This document shows, in pieces, positions 27,491-36,501 of a stretch of 64,000 bases of DNA (positions within the stretch are counted from its first letter, which is position 1; each line of letters opens with the position of its first letter). Position numbers and translations under genes: made by a program. The stretch is from NCBI GenBank assembly GCA_046294265.1, contig JBKBKC010000011.1:1-64000 (forward strand), read 5' to 3'. The notes below the pieces were generated by a model that saw only the letters and a list, made by a program, of their open reading frames with translations, did no database searches and had not been told where the DNA came from. This DNA comes from JBKBKC01 sp046294265. Its GTDB lineage: Bacteria; Pseudomonadota; Alphaproteobacteria; Rhodobacterales; Rhodobacteraceae.

Positions 27491-28435
27491 ATGCGAAGGA
27501 TCGACCCCACCAGCCACGGCCATGCCATCGAACGCGCGGTGCTGGCGAACGAGGCCGCGCGCTCGCCGCTGGTGGCCTCCTGGGCGCGCTCGGCGCGGCT
27601 GCATGGCCTCACCCCGTCCAAGCGCCGCCCGCCCGACCGGCTGACCGAGGCGGAACTGGCCCAGGCGCGCGATCGGATGGGGCCGATGATCCGGCTGGCC
27701 GCCCCCAGCCTTGACCGGCTGTTCCAGTCGGTGGGCGGGGTGGGCTGCTGCGTCCTCTTGGCCGACCGCGACGGCGTGCCGCTGGACCGGCGCGGGGCCG
27801 CGGTGGACGATGCCACCTTCGCGGATTGGGGGCTCTGGACCGGGGCGCTGTGGTCCGAGGCGCAGGAGGGCACCAACGGCATCGGCACCTGCCTGGCCGA
27901 GGGGCGCGGGGTCACCATCCACCGCCACCAGCATTTCCTGACCCGCAACACCGTCCTCAGCTGCATGTCGGCGCCGATCTTCGGCGCGACCGGCACCCTG
28001 GTCGGCGCGCTCGATGTCTCCAGCTGCCGCGCCGACCTGACCGAAGGCTTCGCCAGCCTGATCGCCCAGGCGGTGGCCGAGGCCGCCCGCCGCATCGAGG
28101 CCGAGGGCTTTGCCGCCGCCCATCCCGGCGCGCGCATTCTGGTGGTGCCGGGCGGCGAGGCGGGGGCGCTGCTGGCGGTGGATGCCGACGACCTCGTGAT
28201 CGGGGCCAGCCGGGCCGCGCGGCTGATGCTGGGGCTGTCGGGCGACCTTGCGCGCACCCCGCGTCCTGCGGCGGATGTGCTGGGGCGGGGCGGCGCCGAC
28301 GGCCTGCCCGATGCCGAACGCGCGGTGCTGGTGCGGGCCCTTGCGCGGGCGGGCGGCAATGTGTCGGCGGCGGCACGGTCCCTGGGCATCTCGCGCGCAA
28401 CCTTCCACCGCAAGCTGGGCACCACCCGTCGCTGA
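27491..28435 (+). CDS. AcoR-like regulator: GAF sensor plus Fis-type HTH, no AAA+ domain
   Basis: A 314-residue regulator. The N-terminal SWARSARLHGL motif and the GAF domain (GVGCCVLLADRDGVPL, then WSEAQEGTNGIGTCLAEGR) are those of AcoR/AcxR activators of acetoin, alcohol and acetone metabolism. Where those proteins carry a sigma-54-interacting AAA+ ATPase, this one passes directly to a Fis-type helix-turn-helix (LARAGGNVSAAARSLGISRATFHRKL). It therefore cannot remodel sigma-54 polymerase. It probably controls the aldehyde dehydrogenase gene that follows by direct binding, in response to an aldehyde or alcohol. A ribosome binding site (GGGAGG) precedes the ATG. Confidence 0.8.
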   Translation: MRRIDPTSHGHAIERAVLANEAARSPLVASWARSARLHGLTPSKRRPPDRLTEAELAQARDRMGPMIRLAAPSLDRLFQSVGGVGCCVLLADRDGVPLDRRGAAVDDATFADWGLWTGALWSEAQEGTNGIGTCLAEGRGVTIHRHQHFLTRNTVLSCMSAPIFGATGTLVGALDVSSCRADLTEGFASLIAQAVAEAARRIEAEGFAAAHPGARILVVPGGEAGALLAVDADDLVIGASRAARLMLGLSGDLARTPRPAADVLGRGGADGLPDAERAVLVRALARAGGNVSAAARSLGISRATFHRKLGTTRR

Positions 28436-28455
28436 AGGCCGCTTTTTGGCCCCCG

Positions 28456-28475
28456 CTGTCGCATCCCTGCGACAG
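28456..28475. promoter_or_regulatory. 20-bp palindrome, probable operator of the aldehyde dehydrogenase gene
   Basis: Perfect interrupted palindrome: arms CTGTCGCA and TGCGACAG with spacer TCCC. It starts 21 bases after the regulator stop and lies 105 bases before the aldehyde dehydrogenase ATG. Symmetry and position fit a dimeric HTH binding site, most simply for the GAF-Fis protein encoded just upstream. No T-run follows, so a terminator is less likely. Confidence 0.6.
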
Positions 28476-28579
28476 ATCGCGGCCAACATCCCTGTGAGGC
28501 GGGCTGACAGGCCGCACGACTCGGTCCATCTTGACCCCATGGGTTGCGAGGAGGCAGCCCCCTCTGGGAGGAGAACATC

Positions 28580-30097
28580 ATGAACAAGGTCGAACATTTC
28601 CGCACGTCGCGCTCACCCTACAAGGTCGGCTACGGCAATTTCATCGGCGGGCAGTTCGTGCCCGCGAAATCGGGGCGCACATTTGACAACACCTCGCCGG
28701 TGACGGGTGAGGTCCTGTGCACCATCGCGCGCTCGGACGCCGCCGACATCGAGGCGGCCCTTGATGCCGCCCACGCCGCCGCCCCCGCCTGGGGCCGCAC
28801 CTCGGTGGCCGAACGCGCGGTGATCCTGAACAAGATCGCCGACCGGATGGAGGCCAATCTGGCCAACCTCGCACTCGCCGAAACCTGGGACAACGGCAAG
28901 CCCATCCGCGAGACGATGGCCGCCGACCTGCCGCTGGCCATCGACCACTTCCGCTATTTCGCGGGCGTGATCCGCGCGCAGGAAGGCGCGCTGTCCGAGA
29001 TCGACCACGACACCGTCGCCTATCACTTCCGCGAACCGCTGGGCGTGGTGGGCCAGATCATCCCGTGGAACTTTCCCCTGCTGATGGCGACGTGGAAGCT
29101 GGCGCCGGCCCTGGCGGCGGGCAACTGCGTGGTGCTGAAACCGGCCGAGCAGACCCCGGCCTCGATACTCTTGTGGGCCGAACTGGTGGGCGACCTGCTG
29201 CCGCCCGGTGTCTTGAACATCGTCAACGGTTTCGGGCTGGAGGCGGGCAAGCCGCTGGCCTCGTCGAACCGCATTGCCAAGATCGCCTTCACGGGCGAGA
29301 CGACGACCGGCCGCCTGATCATGCAATACGCCAGCCAGAACCTGATCCCGGTCACGCTGGAACTGGGGGGAAAATCGCCCAACATCTTCTTCAAGGATGT
29401 CTGCGACGCCGATGACGACTATTTCGACAAGGCCATCGAAGGCTTCGTGATGTTCGCGCTGAACCAGGGCGAGGTCTGCACCTGCCCCTCGCGCGCGCTG
29501 ATCCACGAATCCATCTACGACCGGTTCATGGAACGCGCGCTCGCCCGCGTGGCCGCCATCACGGCGGGCGATCCGCTGGATCCCACCACGATGATCGGCG
29601 CGCAGGCGTCCGAGGAACAGCTGGAGAAAATCCTGTCCTACATGGACATCGGCCGCCAGGAAGGCGCCGAGGTGCTGGCAGGCGGGGCGCGGCGCGAGAT
29701 GTCGGGGGGCCTGGAGGGCGGGTTCTACATGCAGCCCACCGTGTTCAAGGGCCACAACCGGATGCGCGTGTTCCAGGAAGAGATCTTCGGTCCCGTGGTC
29801 TCGGTCACCACCTTCAAGGACGATGACGAGGCGCTGGCCATCGCCAACGACACGCTCTACGGTCTGGGCGCGGGGGTGTGGAGCCGGTCGGCCAACACCT
29901 GCTACCGCTTCGGCCGCGCGATCCAGGCGGGCCGGGTCTGGACCAACTGCTATCACGCCTATCCCGCCCATGCGGCCTTTGGCGGCTACAAACAATCGGG
30001 CATCGGGCGCGAGAACCACCTGAAGATGCTGGATCACTACCAGCAGACCAAGAACATGCTGGTCAGCTACGCGCCGGGCAAGCTCGGGTTCTTCTGA
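28580..30097 (+). CDS. acetaldehyde dehydrogenase (ExaC/AcoD-type)
   Basis: A 505-residue NAD-dependent aldehyde dehydrogenase. Visible features are the substrate/cofactor segment [17 protein letters not shown], the Lys of [12 protein letters not shown], the general base Glu in LELGGKSPN and the catalytic Cys in [11 protein letters not shown]. The EVCTCPSR form and the C-terminal [12 protein letters not shown] are typical of ExaC/AcoD acetaldehyde dehydrogenases. A very strong GGGAGGAGA site precedes the ATG; the reading further upstream overlaps the leader. It is followed by a DUF779 gene, the standard partner, and preceded by an AcoR-like regulator. This supports a role in ethanol or acetoin-derived acetaldehyde oxidation. 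Confidence 0.9.
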   Translation: MNKVEHFRTSRSPYKVGYGNFIGGQFVPAKSGRTFDNTSPVTGEVLCTIARSDAADIEAALDAAHAAAPAWGRTSVAERAVILNKIADRMEANLANLALAETWDNGKPIRETMAADLPLAIDHFRYFAGVIRAQEGALSEIDHDTVAYHFREPLGVVGQIIPWNFPLLMATWKLAPALAAGNCVVLKPAEQTPASILLWAELVGDLLPPGVLNIVNGFGLEAGKPLASSNRIAKIAFTGETTTGRLIMQYASQNLIPVTLELGGKSPNIFFKDVCDADDDYFDKAIEGFVMFALNQGEVCTCPSRALIHESIYDRFMERALARVAAITAGDPLDPTTMIGAQASEEQLEKILSYMDIGRQEGAEVLAGGARREMSGGLEGGFYMQPTVFKGHNRMRVFQEEIFGPVVSVTTFKDDDEALAIANDTLYGLGAGVWSRSANTCYRFGRAIQAGRVWTNCYHAYPAHAAFGGYKQSGIGRENHLKMLDHYQQTKNMLVSYAPGKLGFF

Positions 30098-30174
30098 GGC
30101 CCGGGGCCACCACCAAACGGGCGCGCGGTCCTGTCGCGCGCCCATCTCGCGCGCCCATTTCCGGGGGGGATCCC

Positions 30175-30537
30175 ATGACCGACAGGCAAACCGAAACCCA
30201 TGACAAGGTGACCGCCACGCCCGAGGCGCTGGCCCTCCTGGCCGAGATCGTGGCCGACCACGGCCCGGTCCTGTTCCACCAGTCGGGGGGCTGCTGCGAC
30301 GGCTCCTCGCCCATGTGCTATCCGCAGGGCGATTTCCTGATCGGCGATCATGACGTGCGGATGGGGCAGATCGGCGGCATGCCCTTCTACATCTCCGCCA
30401 GCCAGTTCGAGCTCTGGCGCCACACCGACCTGACCATCGATGTGGTCAAGGGCCGCGGCGGCATGTTCAGCCTGGACAACGGGCGCGAACGGCGGTTCCT
30501 CACCCGATCCACGGTCTGCATCCCCGCGCGGCCCTGA
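30175..30537 (+). CDS. DUF779 family protein
   Basis: A 120-residue protein with the family core VLFHQSGGCCDGSSPMCYP near residues 35-53, including the Cys pair, and ISASQFELWRHTDLTIDV. DUF779 genes are found next to acetaldehyde dehydrogenase genes in many bacteria, as here, but no activity has been shown to my knowledge; the cysteines may bind a metal or cofactor. The ATG at 30175 follows a GGGGGGA-type site. The gene ends four bases before the convergent LysR gene. Confidence 0.85.
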   Translation: MTDRQTETHDKVTATPEALALLAEIVADHGPVLFHQSGGCCDGSSPMCYPQGDFLIGDHDVRMGQIGGMPFYISASQFELWRHTDLTIDVVKGRGGMFSLDNGRERRFLTRSTVCIPARP

Positions 30538-30541
30538 CGCC

Positions 30542-31495
30542 TCACCCGTCGCCCTGCCGCGCCAGCGCCAGGATATCGGCGGCGATCCGCCCTGCCGCGG
30601 GCGGCAGCAGGGCATCGGCGCGGGTGACCAGGCCAAAGGGCTCCACCTCGATCCCCAGATCGACGGCCAGCCGCACATGCGACCCGTCCGCCGCCGCGCA
30701 GAACCGCGCCGCCACCGCACGCGACAGGGGGGCGATGGCATTCGACTGCTGGATCAGCGCGAAGGTCAACAGGAACGACGCCGTGGACAGCCGCTGCGGC
30801 GGCGCCTCCACCTCGGCCGCGCGCAACCGCGCCAGCACCGTGCGCGTCAACAGCGACTCGGCAGGTGGCATGATCCAGTCATAGGCCAGAAGGTCGCGCA
30901 CCGCCGGGTTCGGGTGCAGCGCCAGCGGATGGCCGCGCCGCACCACGAGGTCCACAGGCTCGGTGCCGATCCCGCTGATCGCGAACATCCCGCGCCCCGG
31001 ACCCTCGGGCAGGCGGCCGATGGCAAAGTCGATGCGCCCCGCCAGCAGCGTCTCGCACAGGATGTCGGAGGGGGCCACCACCACCTCGAAGGTCACGCGC
31101 GGGGCGGTCATCCGCGCGTTGCGGATCACCGGCAGCACCAGGTCGATGGCCGGGCCGGTCACCGACCCGATGCGCACATGTCCCGCCTGACCCGCCGCGG
31201 CCTCGTCGATGTCGCGCGCGGCGTCGCGCAACTCCATCTGGATGCGGCGGGCGCGCATCGCCAGGCTCTGCCCCACCGCCGTCAGCGACATGCCGCGCCC
31301 GGTGCGCTGGTGCACCGGCTGGCCCGCGATATGCTCGATCTCGGCCAGAAGGCGCGAGGCGGCGGGTTGCGAGATGCCGATCTCGCGCGCCGCGCGCGAA
31401 ATCTGTCCCGTCTCGGACAGCGCGGCCAACAGGCGCAGATGCCCGATCTTCAGGCCGCGCTGCAACAGCGGGTTCGCGTTCTGCGCCGTATTCAT
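30542..31495 (-). CDS. gbpR: LysR-type regulator, GbpR-like, divergent from chvE
   Basis: A 317-residue LysR regulator. The N-terminal winged HTH reads ISRAAREIGISQPAASRLLAEIE (residues about 31-53), followed by a substrate-binding effector domain (GHVRIGSVTGPA, then VVAPSDILCETLLAGRIDFAIG). In Agrobacterium the divergent LysR gene gbpR controls chvE in response to sugars, and the same layout is seen here. The ATG at 31495 has an AGGA site six bases upstream; an ATG at 31513 does not. The gene ends beside DUF779 on the other strand. The symbol rests on synteny and family rather than alignment. Confidence 0.8.
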   Translation of the reverse strand: MNTAQNANPLLQRGLKIGHLRLLAALSETGQISRAAREIGISQPAASRLLAEIEHIAGQPVHQRTGRGMSLTAVGQSLAMRARRIQMELRDAARDIDEAAAGQAGHVRIGSVTGPAIDLVLPVIRNARMTAPRVTFEVVVAPSDILCETLLAGRIDFAIGRLPEGPGRGMFAISGIGTEPVDLVVRRGHPLALHPNPAVRDLLAYDWIMPPAESLLTRTVLARLRAAEVEAPPQRLSTASFLLTFALIQQSNAIAPLSRAVAARFCAAADGSHVRLAVDLGIEVEPFGLVTRADALLPPAAGRIAADILALARQGDG

Positions 31496-31522
31496 GCCAA
31501 TCCTGTCATGCATTCATGCCAA
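31490..31522. promoter_or_regulatory. 11-bp direct repeat in the gbpR-chvE intergenic region
   Basis: ATTCATGCCAA occurs at 31490-31500 and at 31512-31522, a spacing of 22 bases, about two helical turns. The first copy overlaps the regulator start codon. This is a plausible site for LysR autoregulation and control of the divergent chvE promoter. The rest of the 145-base gap includes TTGACG at 31531-31536, a possible -35 for chvE. Confidence 0.45.
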
Positions 31523-31640
31523 ACGATGATTTGACGGATATATCACCGCCCTGCAACAGTCCCGTCGCGGCGCAAGCGGGCACAGCCCCGTCTGCCGTGG
31601 GAACGTTGCCGCCGGATCGCGCGGCCAGGGAGGATACACA

Positions 31641-32717
31641 ATGCAAGTTTCAAGAAGGGCGCTTCTGGCGCTCGGAGGCGTTGCGGCTGCCGCATCCGTG
31701 GCCGGTCTGCCCGCATTCGCGCAAAGCAAGGGCACCATCGGCATCGCCATGCCCACCAAATCGTCCGCGCGCTGGATCTCGGACGGCTCCTCGATGGTCG
31801 AGCAGTTCCAGGCGGCGGGCTATGCCACCGACCTGCAATATGCCGAGGATGACATCCCCAACCAGCTGGCGCAGATCGAGAACATGATTACCAAGGGCGT
31901 CTCGGCCCTCGTGATCGCGGCCATCGACGGCACAACGCTGTCGAACGCGCTGGACAACGCGGCGGCGGCGGGCATTAAGGTCATCGCCTATGACCGGCTG
32001 ATCCGCGAAAGCGGCTCGGTGGATTATTATGCCACCTTCGACAACTTCAAGGTGGGCGTGCAGCAGGCGGAAAGCCTGGTCGCGGGCCTCAGGGAACGCT
32101 TCCCCGATGTGAAGCCGTGGAATGTGGAACTGTTCGGCGGCTCGCCCGACGACAACAACGCCTTCTTCTTCTACAACGGCGCGATGTCCGTGCTCGACCC
32201 GCTGATCGCCGCGGGCGACATCGCCATCCCCTCGGGCCAGAAGGGCATGGATGTGGTCGGCACGCTGCGCTGGGATGGCGCGGTGGCGCAGGCGCGCATG
32301 GATAACCTGCTGTCCTCGCGCTATGGCAACCAGGTGCTGCACGGGGCGCTCTCGCCCTATGACGGACTCTCGATCGGGATACTGTCGTCGCTCAAGGGCG
32401 TGGGCTATGGCTCGGGCGACCTCAAGATGCCCATTGTCACGGGGCAGGACGCCGAGGTGCCATCGGTCAAGTCGATCATTGCGGGCGAACAGTATTCGAC
32501 CATCTTCAAGGATACCCGCGAACTGGCCAAGGTGACGGTCAAGATGGTGGACGCCGTCCTGGGTGGCGCCACGCCCGAGATCAACGACACCTCAACCTAT
32601 GACAACGGCGTCAAGGTCGTGCCGTCCTACCTGCTGGAATCGCAGCCCGTGGACGTGACGAACTATGAGGCGATCCTCGTCGGCTCCGGCTATTACACCG
32701 CCGACCAGTTGAAATAG
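31641..32717 (+). CDS. chvE: multiple-sugar binding protein ChvE
   Basis: A 358-residue periplasmic protein with signal peptide ([13 protein letters not shown], cleavage near AFA/QS). The core [30 protein letters not shown] and AYDRLIRES is the ChvE/xylose-binding pattern (Peripla_BP_4). ChvE proteins bind L-arabinose, D-galactose, glucose and related aldoses. It heads a six-gene plus-strand unit in which gguA, gguB and gguC follow as in Agrobacterium. A GGAGG site precedes the ATG. The ligand set is inferred; the catabolic genes downstream favour L-arabinose and/or galactose. Confidence 0.9.
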   Translation: MQVSRRALLALGGVAAAASVAGLPAFAQSKGTIGIAMPTKSSARWISDGSSMVEQFQAAGYATDLQYAEDDIPNQLAQIENMITKGVSALVIAAIDGTTLSNALDNAAAAGIKVIAYDRLIRESGSVDYYATFDNFKVGVQQAESLVAGLRERFPDVKPWNVELFGGSPDDNNAFFFYNGAMSVLDPLIAAGDIAIPSGQKGMDVVGTLRWDGAVAQARMDNLLSSRYGNQVLHGALSPYDGLSIGILSSLKGVGYGSGDLKMPIVTGQDAEVPSVKSIIAGEQYSTIFKDTRELAKVTVKMVDAVLGGATPEINDTSTYDNGVKVVPSYLLESQPVDVTNYEAILVGSGYYTADQLK

Positions 32718-32730
32718 GCGTCAAAGGTGC

Positions 32731-32760
32731 CCGTGCCCGCCGCCACACGGGCGGGCACGG
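32731..32760 (+). terminator. intra-operon hairpin between chvE and gguA
   Basis: Perfect 11-bp stem CCGTGCCCGCC / GGCGGGCACGG with an 8-base loop, 13 bases after the chvE stop, followed by TTT and then G-rich sequence. It probably stops part of the transcripts or protects the chvE mRNA 3' end, giving more binding protein than transporter. Confidence 0.7.
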
Positions 32761-32778
32761 TTTGCGGGGGGAAAGCAG

Positions 32779-34308
32779 ATGGCGGCATTGTTGCAGATGC
32801 GGGGGATCGGCAAGGTTTTTCCCGGCGTCCGGGCCCTGGACGACGTGAACCTGACCGTGGAACCCGGCGAGATCCACGCGATCTGTGGCGAGAACGGTGC
32901 GGGCAAATCCACGCTGATGAAGGTGCTGTCCGGCGTCTATCCGCACGGTTCCTACGAGGGTGAGATCATCTTTGACGGCGCGCCGCTGGCCTGCCGCACC
33001 ATCCGCGACAGCGAGGACCGGGGCATCATCATCATCCACCAGGAACTCGCGCTGGTGCCGCTGCTCTCCATCGCCGAAAACCTGTTCCTCGGCAACGAGG
33101 TGGCGCGCGGCGGCGTGATCAACTGGGCCCGCGCCTACCAGATGACAGGGGACCTCCTGCGCAAGGTCGGCCTGACCGAGGCACCCACCACGCCGGTCGA
33201 AAAGCTGGGCGTGGGCAAGCAGCAGCTGATCGAGATTGCCAAGGCGCTGGCCAAGGATGTGCGCCTGTTGATCCTCGACGAACCCACCGCCGCGTTGCAG
33301 GAAAACGACAGCCAGAAACTCCTCGACCTGATGCTGGAGTTGAAGGCGCAGGGCGTCACGCAGATCATCATCAGCCACAAGCTGAACGAGATCGGCCGCG
33401 TCGCCGACCGCATCACCGTCATCCGCGACGGCGCCACCGTCTCCACCATCGACCGCGCCGACATCTCTGAGGACCGCATCATCCGCGACATGGTCGGCCG
33501 CGACATGGCGCACCGCTATCCCGAACGCCGCCCCGAGATCGGCGAGACCCTCCTCGACGTGCGCGGCTGGAACGTCTGGCACCCCGACCAGAAGGACCGC
33601 CAGATGATCCGCGACGCCGCCTTTCATGTGAGGAAGGGCGAGATCGTGGGGATCGCGGGCCTGATGGGGGCCGGGCGCACCGAACTTGCCATGAGCATCT
33701 TCGGCCGCAGCTACGGCCGCCGCATCACCGGCGAGGTGCGCATCGCAGGCCGCCCCGCCGACACCTCCACCGTCGCCCGCGCCATCGGCGCAGGGCTGGC
33801 CTATGTGACCGAGGACCGCAAGGTGCTGGGCCTCGTCCTCGACGAACCCATCCTGCGCAACATCACGCTGGCCAACCTTTCGGGCGTGTCCCAGCGCGGC
33901 GTCCTGAGCAAGCGGCGCGAAAGCCGGGTGGCGGAGGAGTATCGCCGCGCCCTGAACATCCGCACGCCGGGCGTCATGCAGAAGGTGGTGAACCTTTCCG
34001 GCGGCAACCAGCAAAAGGTCGTCCTGTCGAAATGGCTTTTCGCCGATCCGCAGGTGCTGATCCTCGATGAACCCACGCGCGGCATCGACGTGGGCGCGAA
34101 ATTCGAGATCTACGGCATCATGAACGACCTTGCCGCACAGGGGCGGGGCGTGGTGATGATCAGTTCCGAAATGCCCGAGCTTCTGGGCATGTGCGACCGG
34201 ATCTATGTGATGAACGAAGGCCGCATCGTGGGCGAGCTGTCCCGCGCGGAGGCCAGCCAGGAGCGTATCATGGCGCTGATCCTGCAAGGCGGGGACAAAG
34301 CCGCATGA
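32779..34308 (+). CDS. gguA: sugar ABC transporter ATP-binding protein GguA (MmsA)
   Basis: A 509-residue tandem ATPase. The first domain has Walker A GENGAGKS near residue 37 and a degenerate signature LGVGKQQLIEIAKAL. The second has the usual altered Walker A GLMGAGRTEL, a full signature LSGGNQQKVVLSKWL and Walker B VLILDEPTRGIDVG. This is the standard layout of monosaccharide importers (AraG/RbsA/XylG). It pairs with one permease gene, gguB, whose start overlaps this stop by four bases. The ATG follows a GGGGGAAAG site. Confidence 0.92.
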   Translation: MAALLQMRGIGKVFPGVRALDDVNLTVEPGEIHAICGENGAGKSTLMKVLSGVYPHGSYEGEIIFDGAPLACRTIRDSEDRGIIIIHQELALVPLLSIAENLFLGNEVARGGVINWARAYQMTGDLLRKVGLTEAPTTPVEKLGVGKQQLIEIAKALAKDVRLLILDEPTAALQENDSQKLLDLMLELKAQGVTQIIISHKLNEIGRVADRITVIRDGATVSTIDRADISEDRIIRDMVGRDMAHRYPERRPEIGETLLDVRGWNVWHPDQKDRQMIRDAAFHVRKGEIVGIAGLMGAGRTELAMSIFGRSYGRRITGEVRIAGRPADTSTVARAIGAGLAYVTEDRKVLGLVLDEPILRNITLANLSGVSQRGVLSKRRESRVAEEYRRALNIRTPGVMQKVVNLSGGNQQKVVLSKWLFADPQVLILDEPTRGIDVGAKFEIYGIMNDLAAQGRGVVMISSEMPELLGMCDRIYVMNEGRIVGELSRAEASQERIMALILQGGDKAA

Positions 34309-35486
34309 GCGACCAGACCAAGGGCCTTGGCGCCTATTTCGGCGGCCACATGCGCGAGAACGGGATGCTGATGGCGCTGGTCGCGATCGTGCTGTTCTTC
34401 GTCGTGGTGGTGCGCCTGTCGCTGGACGTGGATTTCCTGTCGGCGCAGAACATCACCAACATCTTTTTGCAGAATTCCTACGTCATCATCATGGCGCTGG
34501 GGATGCTCCTTGTGATCGTCTCGGGCCATATCGACCTGTCGGTGGGCTCGGTCGTGGGCTTTGTGGGGGCCGTGGCCGCCGTGCTGACGGTGAAACTGGG
34601 CTGGCCGGTCTATGCCGTGGTGCCCGCCTGCCTCTTCGTTGGGCTGCTGATCGGGGCTGCGCAGGGCTACTGGATCGCCTACTGGCGCATCCCCTCCTTC
34701 ATCGTCACACTGGCGGGGATGCTGGTGTTCCGCGGCCTGACGCTGTGGTTGCTGGGGGGGCAGAACATCGGCCCGTTCCCGCGCGAGTTTCAACTGCTCT
34801 CCACCGGCTTCATCCCCGACCTCTTCGGCGTGGGCCGACCCAATGTCACCGCGCTGGTGCTGGTCTGTCTCGGGGCCATGGCGATGGTGCTGGTGGGCTG
34901 GCGCAAGCGCAACCAGGACATGGCCTTCGGCATGACCCCGGAACCCATGCCGATCTTCGCCCTGCGCAACATCGTGGTCGCCGCCGCCCTGATCTTCATC
35001 GGCTACAAGCTGGCGTCGTTCCGGGGCCTGCCGAACGTGGTCATCATCCTGACCGCGCTCACGCTCCTTTACGCCTTCTTTACCGAGAACATGACCACCG
35101 GGCGGCGCATCTATGCCACGGGCGGCAACGAAAAGGCCGCGAAGCTTTCGGGGATCAAGACCGAGCGGCTGGTGTTCCTGACCTTCTGCAACATGGGGGT
35201 GCTGGCGGCGCTGGCGGGGATGATCGTGGCCGCACGGCTCAACTCCTCCACCCCCAAGGCCGGCGCGGGGTTCGAGCTTGACGTGATCGCGGCCGTGTTC
35301 ATCGGCGGGGCCTCGATGTCGGGCGGGGTGGGGCGCATCCTGGGCGCGGTGGTCGGCGCGCTCATCATGGGGGTGATGAACAACGGCATGTCGATCCTCG
35401 GCATCGGCATCGACTATCAGCAAGTGATCAAGGGGCTGGTGCTGCTCGCCGCCGTCATCTTCGACGTCTATAACAAATCGAAATAG
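34305..35486 (+). CDS. gguB: sugar ABC transporter permease GguB
   Basis: A 393-residue BPD_transp_2 membrane protein with about ten hydrophobic segments. Family motifs are LGMLLVIVSGHIDLSVGSVVGF, the EAA-like loop TTGRRIYATGGNEKAAKLSGI and GFELDVIAAVFIGGASMSGGVG. It forms the channel for sugars delivered by ChvE. The start overlaps gguA (ATGA), and gguC follows 12 bases later. It is longer than RbsC-type permeases because of a loop around residues 200-230, as in other XylH/GguB proteins. Confidence 0.92.
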   Translation: MSDQTKGLGAYFGGHMRENGMLMALVAIVLFFVVVVRLSLDVDFLSAQNITNIFLQNSYVIIMALGMLLVIVSGHIDLSVGSVVGFVGAVAAVLTVKLGWPVYAVVPACLFVGLLIGAAQGYWIAYWRIPSFIVTLAGMLVFRGLTLWLLGGQNIGPFPREFQLLSTGFIPDLFGVGRPNVTALVLVCLGAMAMVLVGWRKRNQDMAFGMTPEPMPIFALRNIVVAAALIFIGYKLASFRGLPNVVIILTALTLLYAFFTENMTTGRRIYATGGNEKAAKLSGIKTERLVFLTFCNMGVLAALAGMIVAARLNSSTPKAGAGFELDVIAAVFIGGASMSGGVGRILGAVVGALIMGVMNNGMSILGIGIDYQQVIKGLVLLAAVIFDVYNKSK

Positions 35487-35498
35487 GGCAGGGACATC

Positions 35499-36494
35499 AT
35501 GCTGCTGTCGCAGATCATCACCCCCGACGGATCGCTGGCCGTGGTGGCGCGCGAAGGGTCGGAGGCGGCCATGGTGCGCGGCGCCACCGGCACCTATGCC
35601 CTGGCCTGCGAGGCGCTCTCGTCCGGCCAGTCCTTGGCGCAGGTGGTGGCGGCGCATGGGCTGGGCGCGGCGGTCGATCTGACAGCCCTCGCCGCACAGG
35701 GGCGCATCGCGCTGCCCATCACGCACCCCGACCCGGCCCACCTGCACCTCACCGGCACCGGCCTCACCCATCTGGGCTCGGCAGCCACCCGCGACGCGAT
35801 GCACGCCAAGGCCGCGACCGAAGCGGAAACCCTGACGGACAGCATGACGATGTTCCGCTTGGGGCTGGAGGGCGGACGCCCAGCCCCCGGCACCGTGGGG
35901 GTACAGCCCGAATGGTTCTACAAGGGCAACGGCCACAGCGCCGTCGCCCCCGGCCAGCCCCTCACCAGCCCCGGCTTCGCGCTGGATGCGGGCGAGGAAC
36001 CCGAGATCGCGGGCATCTATGTCATCGCCGCCGACGGCACGCCCGCCCGGCTGGGCTGGGCGCTGGCGAACGAGTTTTCCGACCATGTGACCGAGCGGAT
36101 CAATTACCTCTACCTCGCGCATTCCAAGCTGCGCGCAGCCTCCTTCGGCCCCGAGATCCTCGTGGGCGACTTGCCCGCCGACCTGCGCGGCACCAGCCGC
36201 ATCCGGCGCGGGGATGCGGTGATATTCGAGGCGCCGTTCCTGTCGGGCGAGGCGAACATGTCGCATACGCTGGCGAATCTCGAGCATCACCATTTCAAAT
36301 ATCCCCTGTTCCGCCAGCCCGGAGACGTGCATGTGCACATGTTCGGTACCGCCACACTCAGCTTTGCCGCAGGCATCGTGCCGCAGGCGGGCGATGTGTT
36401 CGAGATCGAGGCCGCGCCCTTCGGCCTGCCGCTGACAAACCCGCTGGCCGTGGCCGCCCCCCTTGCGGGCGCGGTGGTGGTGCAGCCCCTGTGA
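35499..36494 (+). CDS. gguC: GguC / AraD1 family protein, FAH superfamily (probable 2-keto-3-deoxy sugar acid dehydratase)
   Basis: A 331-residue protein of the fumarylacetoacetate-hydrolase fold. Visible segments are GVQPEWFYKGNGHSA, DAGEEPEIAGIYVI, ANEFSDHVTERINYLYLAHSK and SHTLANLEHHHFKYPLFRQPGDVHVH. In the FAH superfamily acidic residues such as those in EEPE bind the catalytic metal. Agrobacterium gguC lies in the same place after gguB but its activity was long unknown. Here the operon encodes dehydrogenase, sugar-acid dehydratase and 2-oxoglutarate semialdehyde dehydrogenase but no DHDPS-type L-KDA dehydratase. GguC is thus the natural candidate for that step, as the FAH-fold XylX is in the xylose pathway. 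Confidence 0.85.
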   Translation: MLLSQIITPDGSLAVVAREGSEAAMVRGATGTYALACEALSSGQSLAQVVAAHGLGAAVDLTALAAQGRIALPITHPDPAHLHLTGTGLTHLGSAATRDAMHAKAATEAETLTDSMTMFRLGLEGGRPAPGTVGVQPEWFYKGNGHSAVAPGQPLTSPGFALDAGEEPEIAGIYVIAADGTPARLGWALANEFSDHVTERINYLYLAHSKLRAASFGPEILVGDLPADLRGTSRIRRGDAVIFEAPFLSGEANMSHTLANLEHHHFKYPLFRQPGDVHVHMFGTATLSFAAGIVPQAGDVFEIEAAPFGLPLTNPLAVAAPLAGAVVVQPL

Positions 36495-36501
36495 GGACGA
36501 C

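Noticed and set aside
28436..28579. Sigma-54 promoter before the acetaldehyde dehydrogenase gene
   Set aside because: TGGCCCCCGCTGTCGC resembles the -24 element only at the first four bases and lacks a matching -12; the regulator also has no AAA+ domain.
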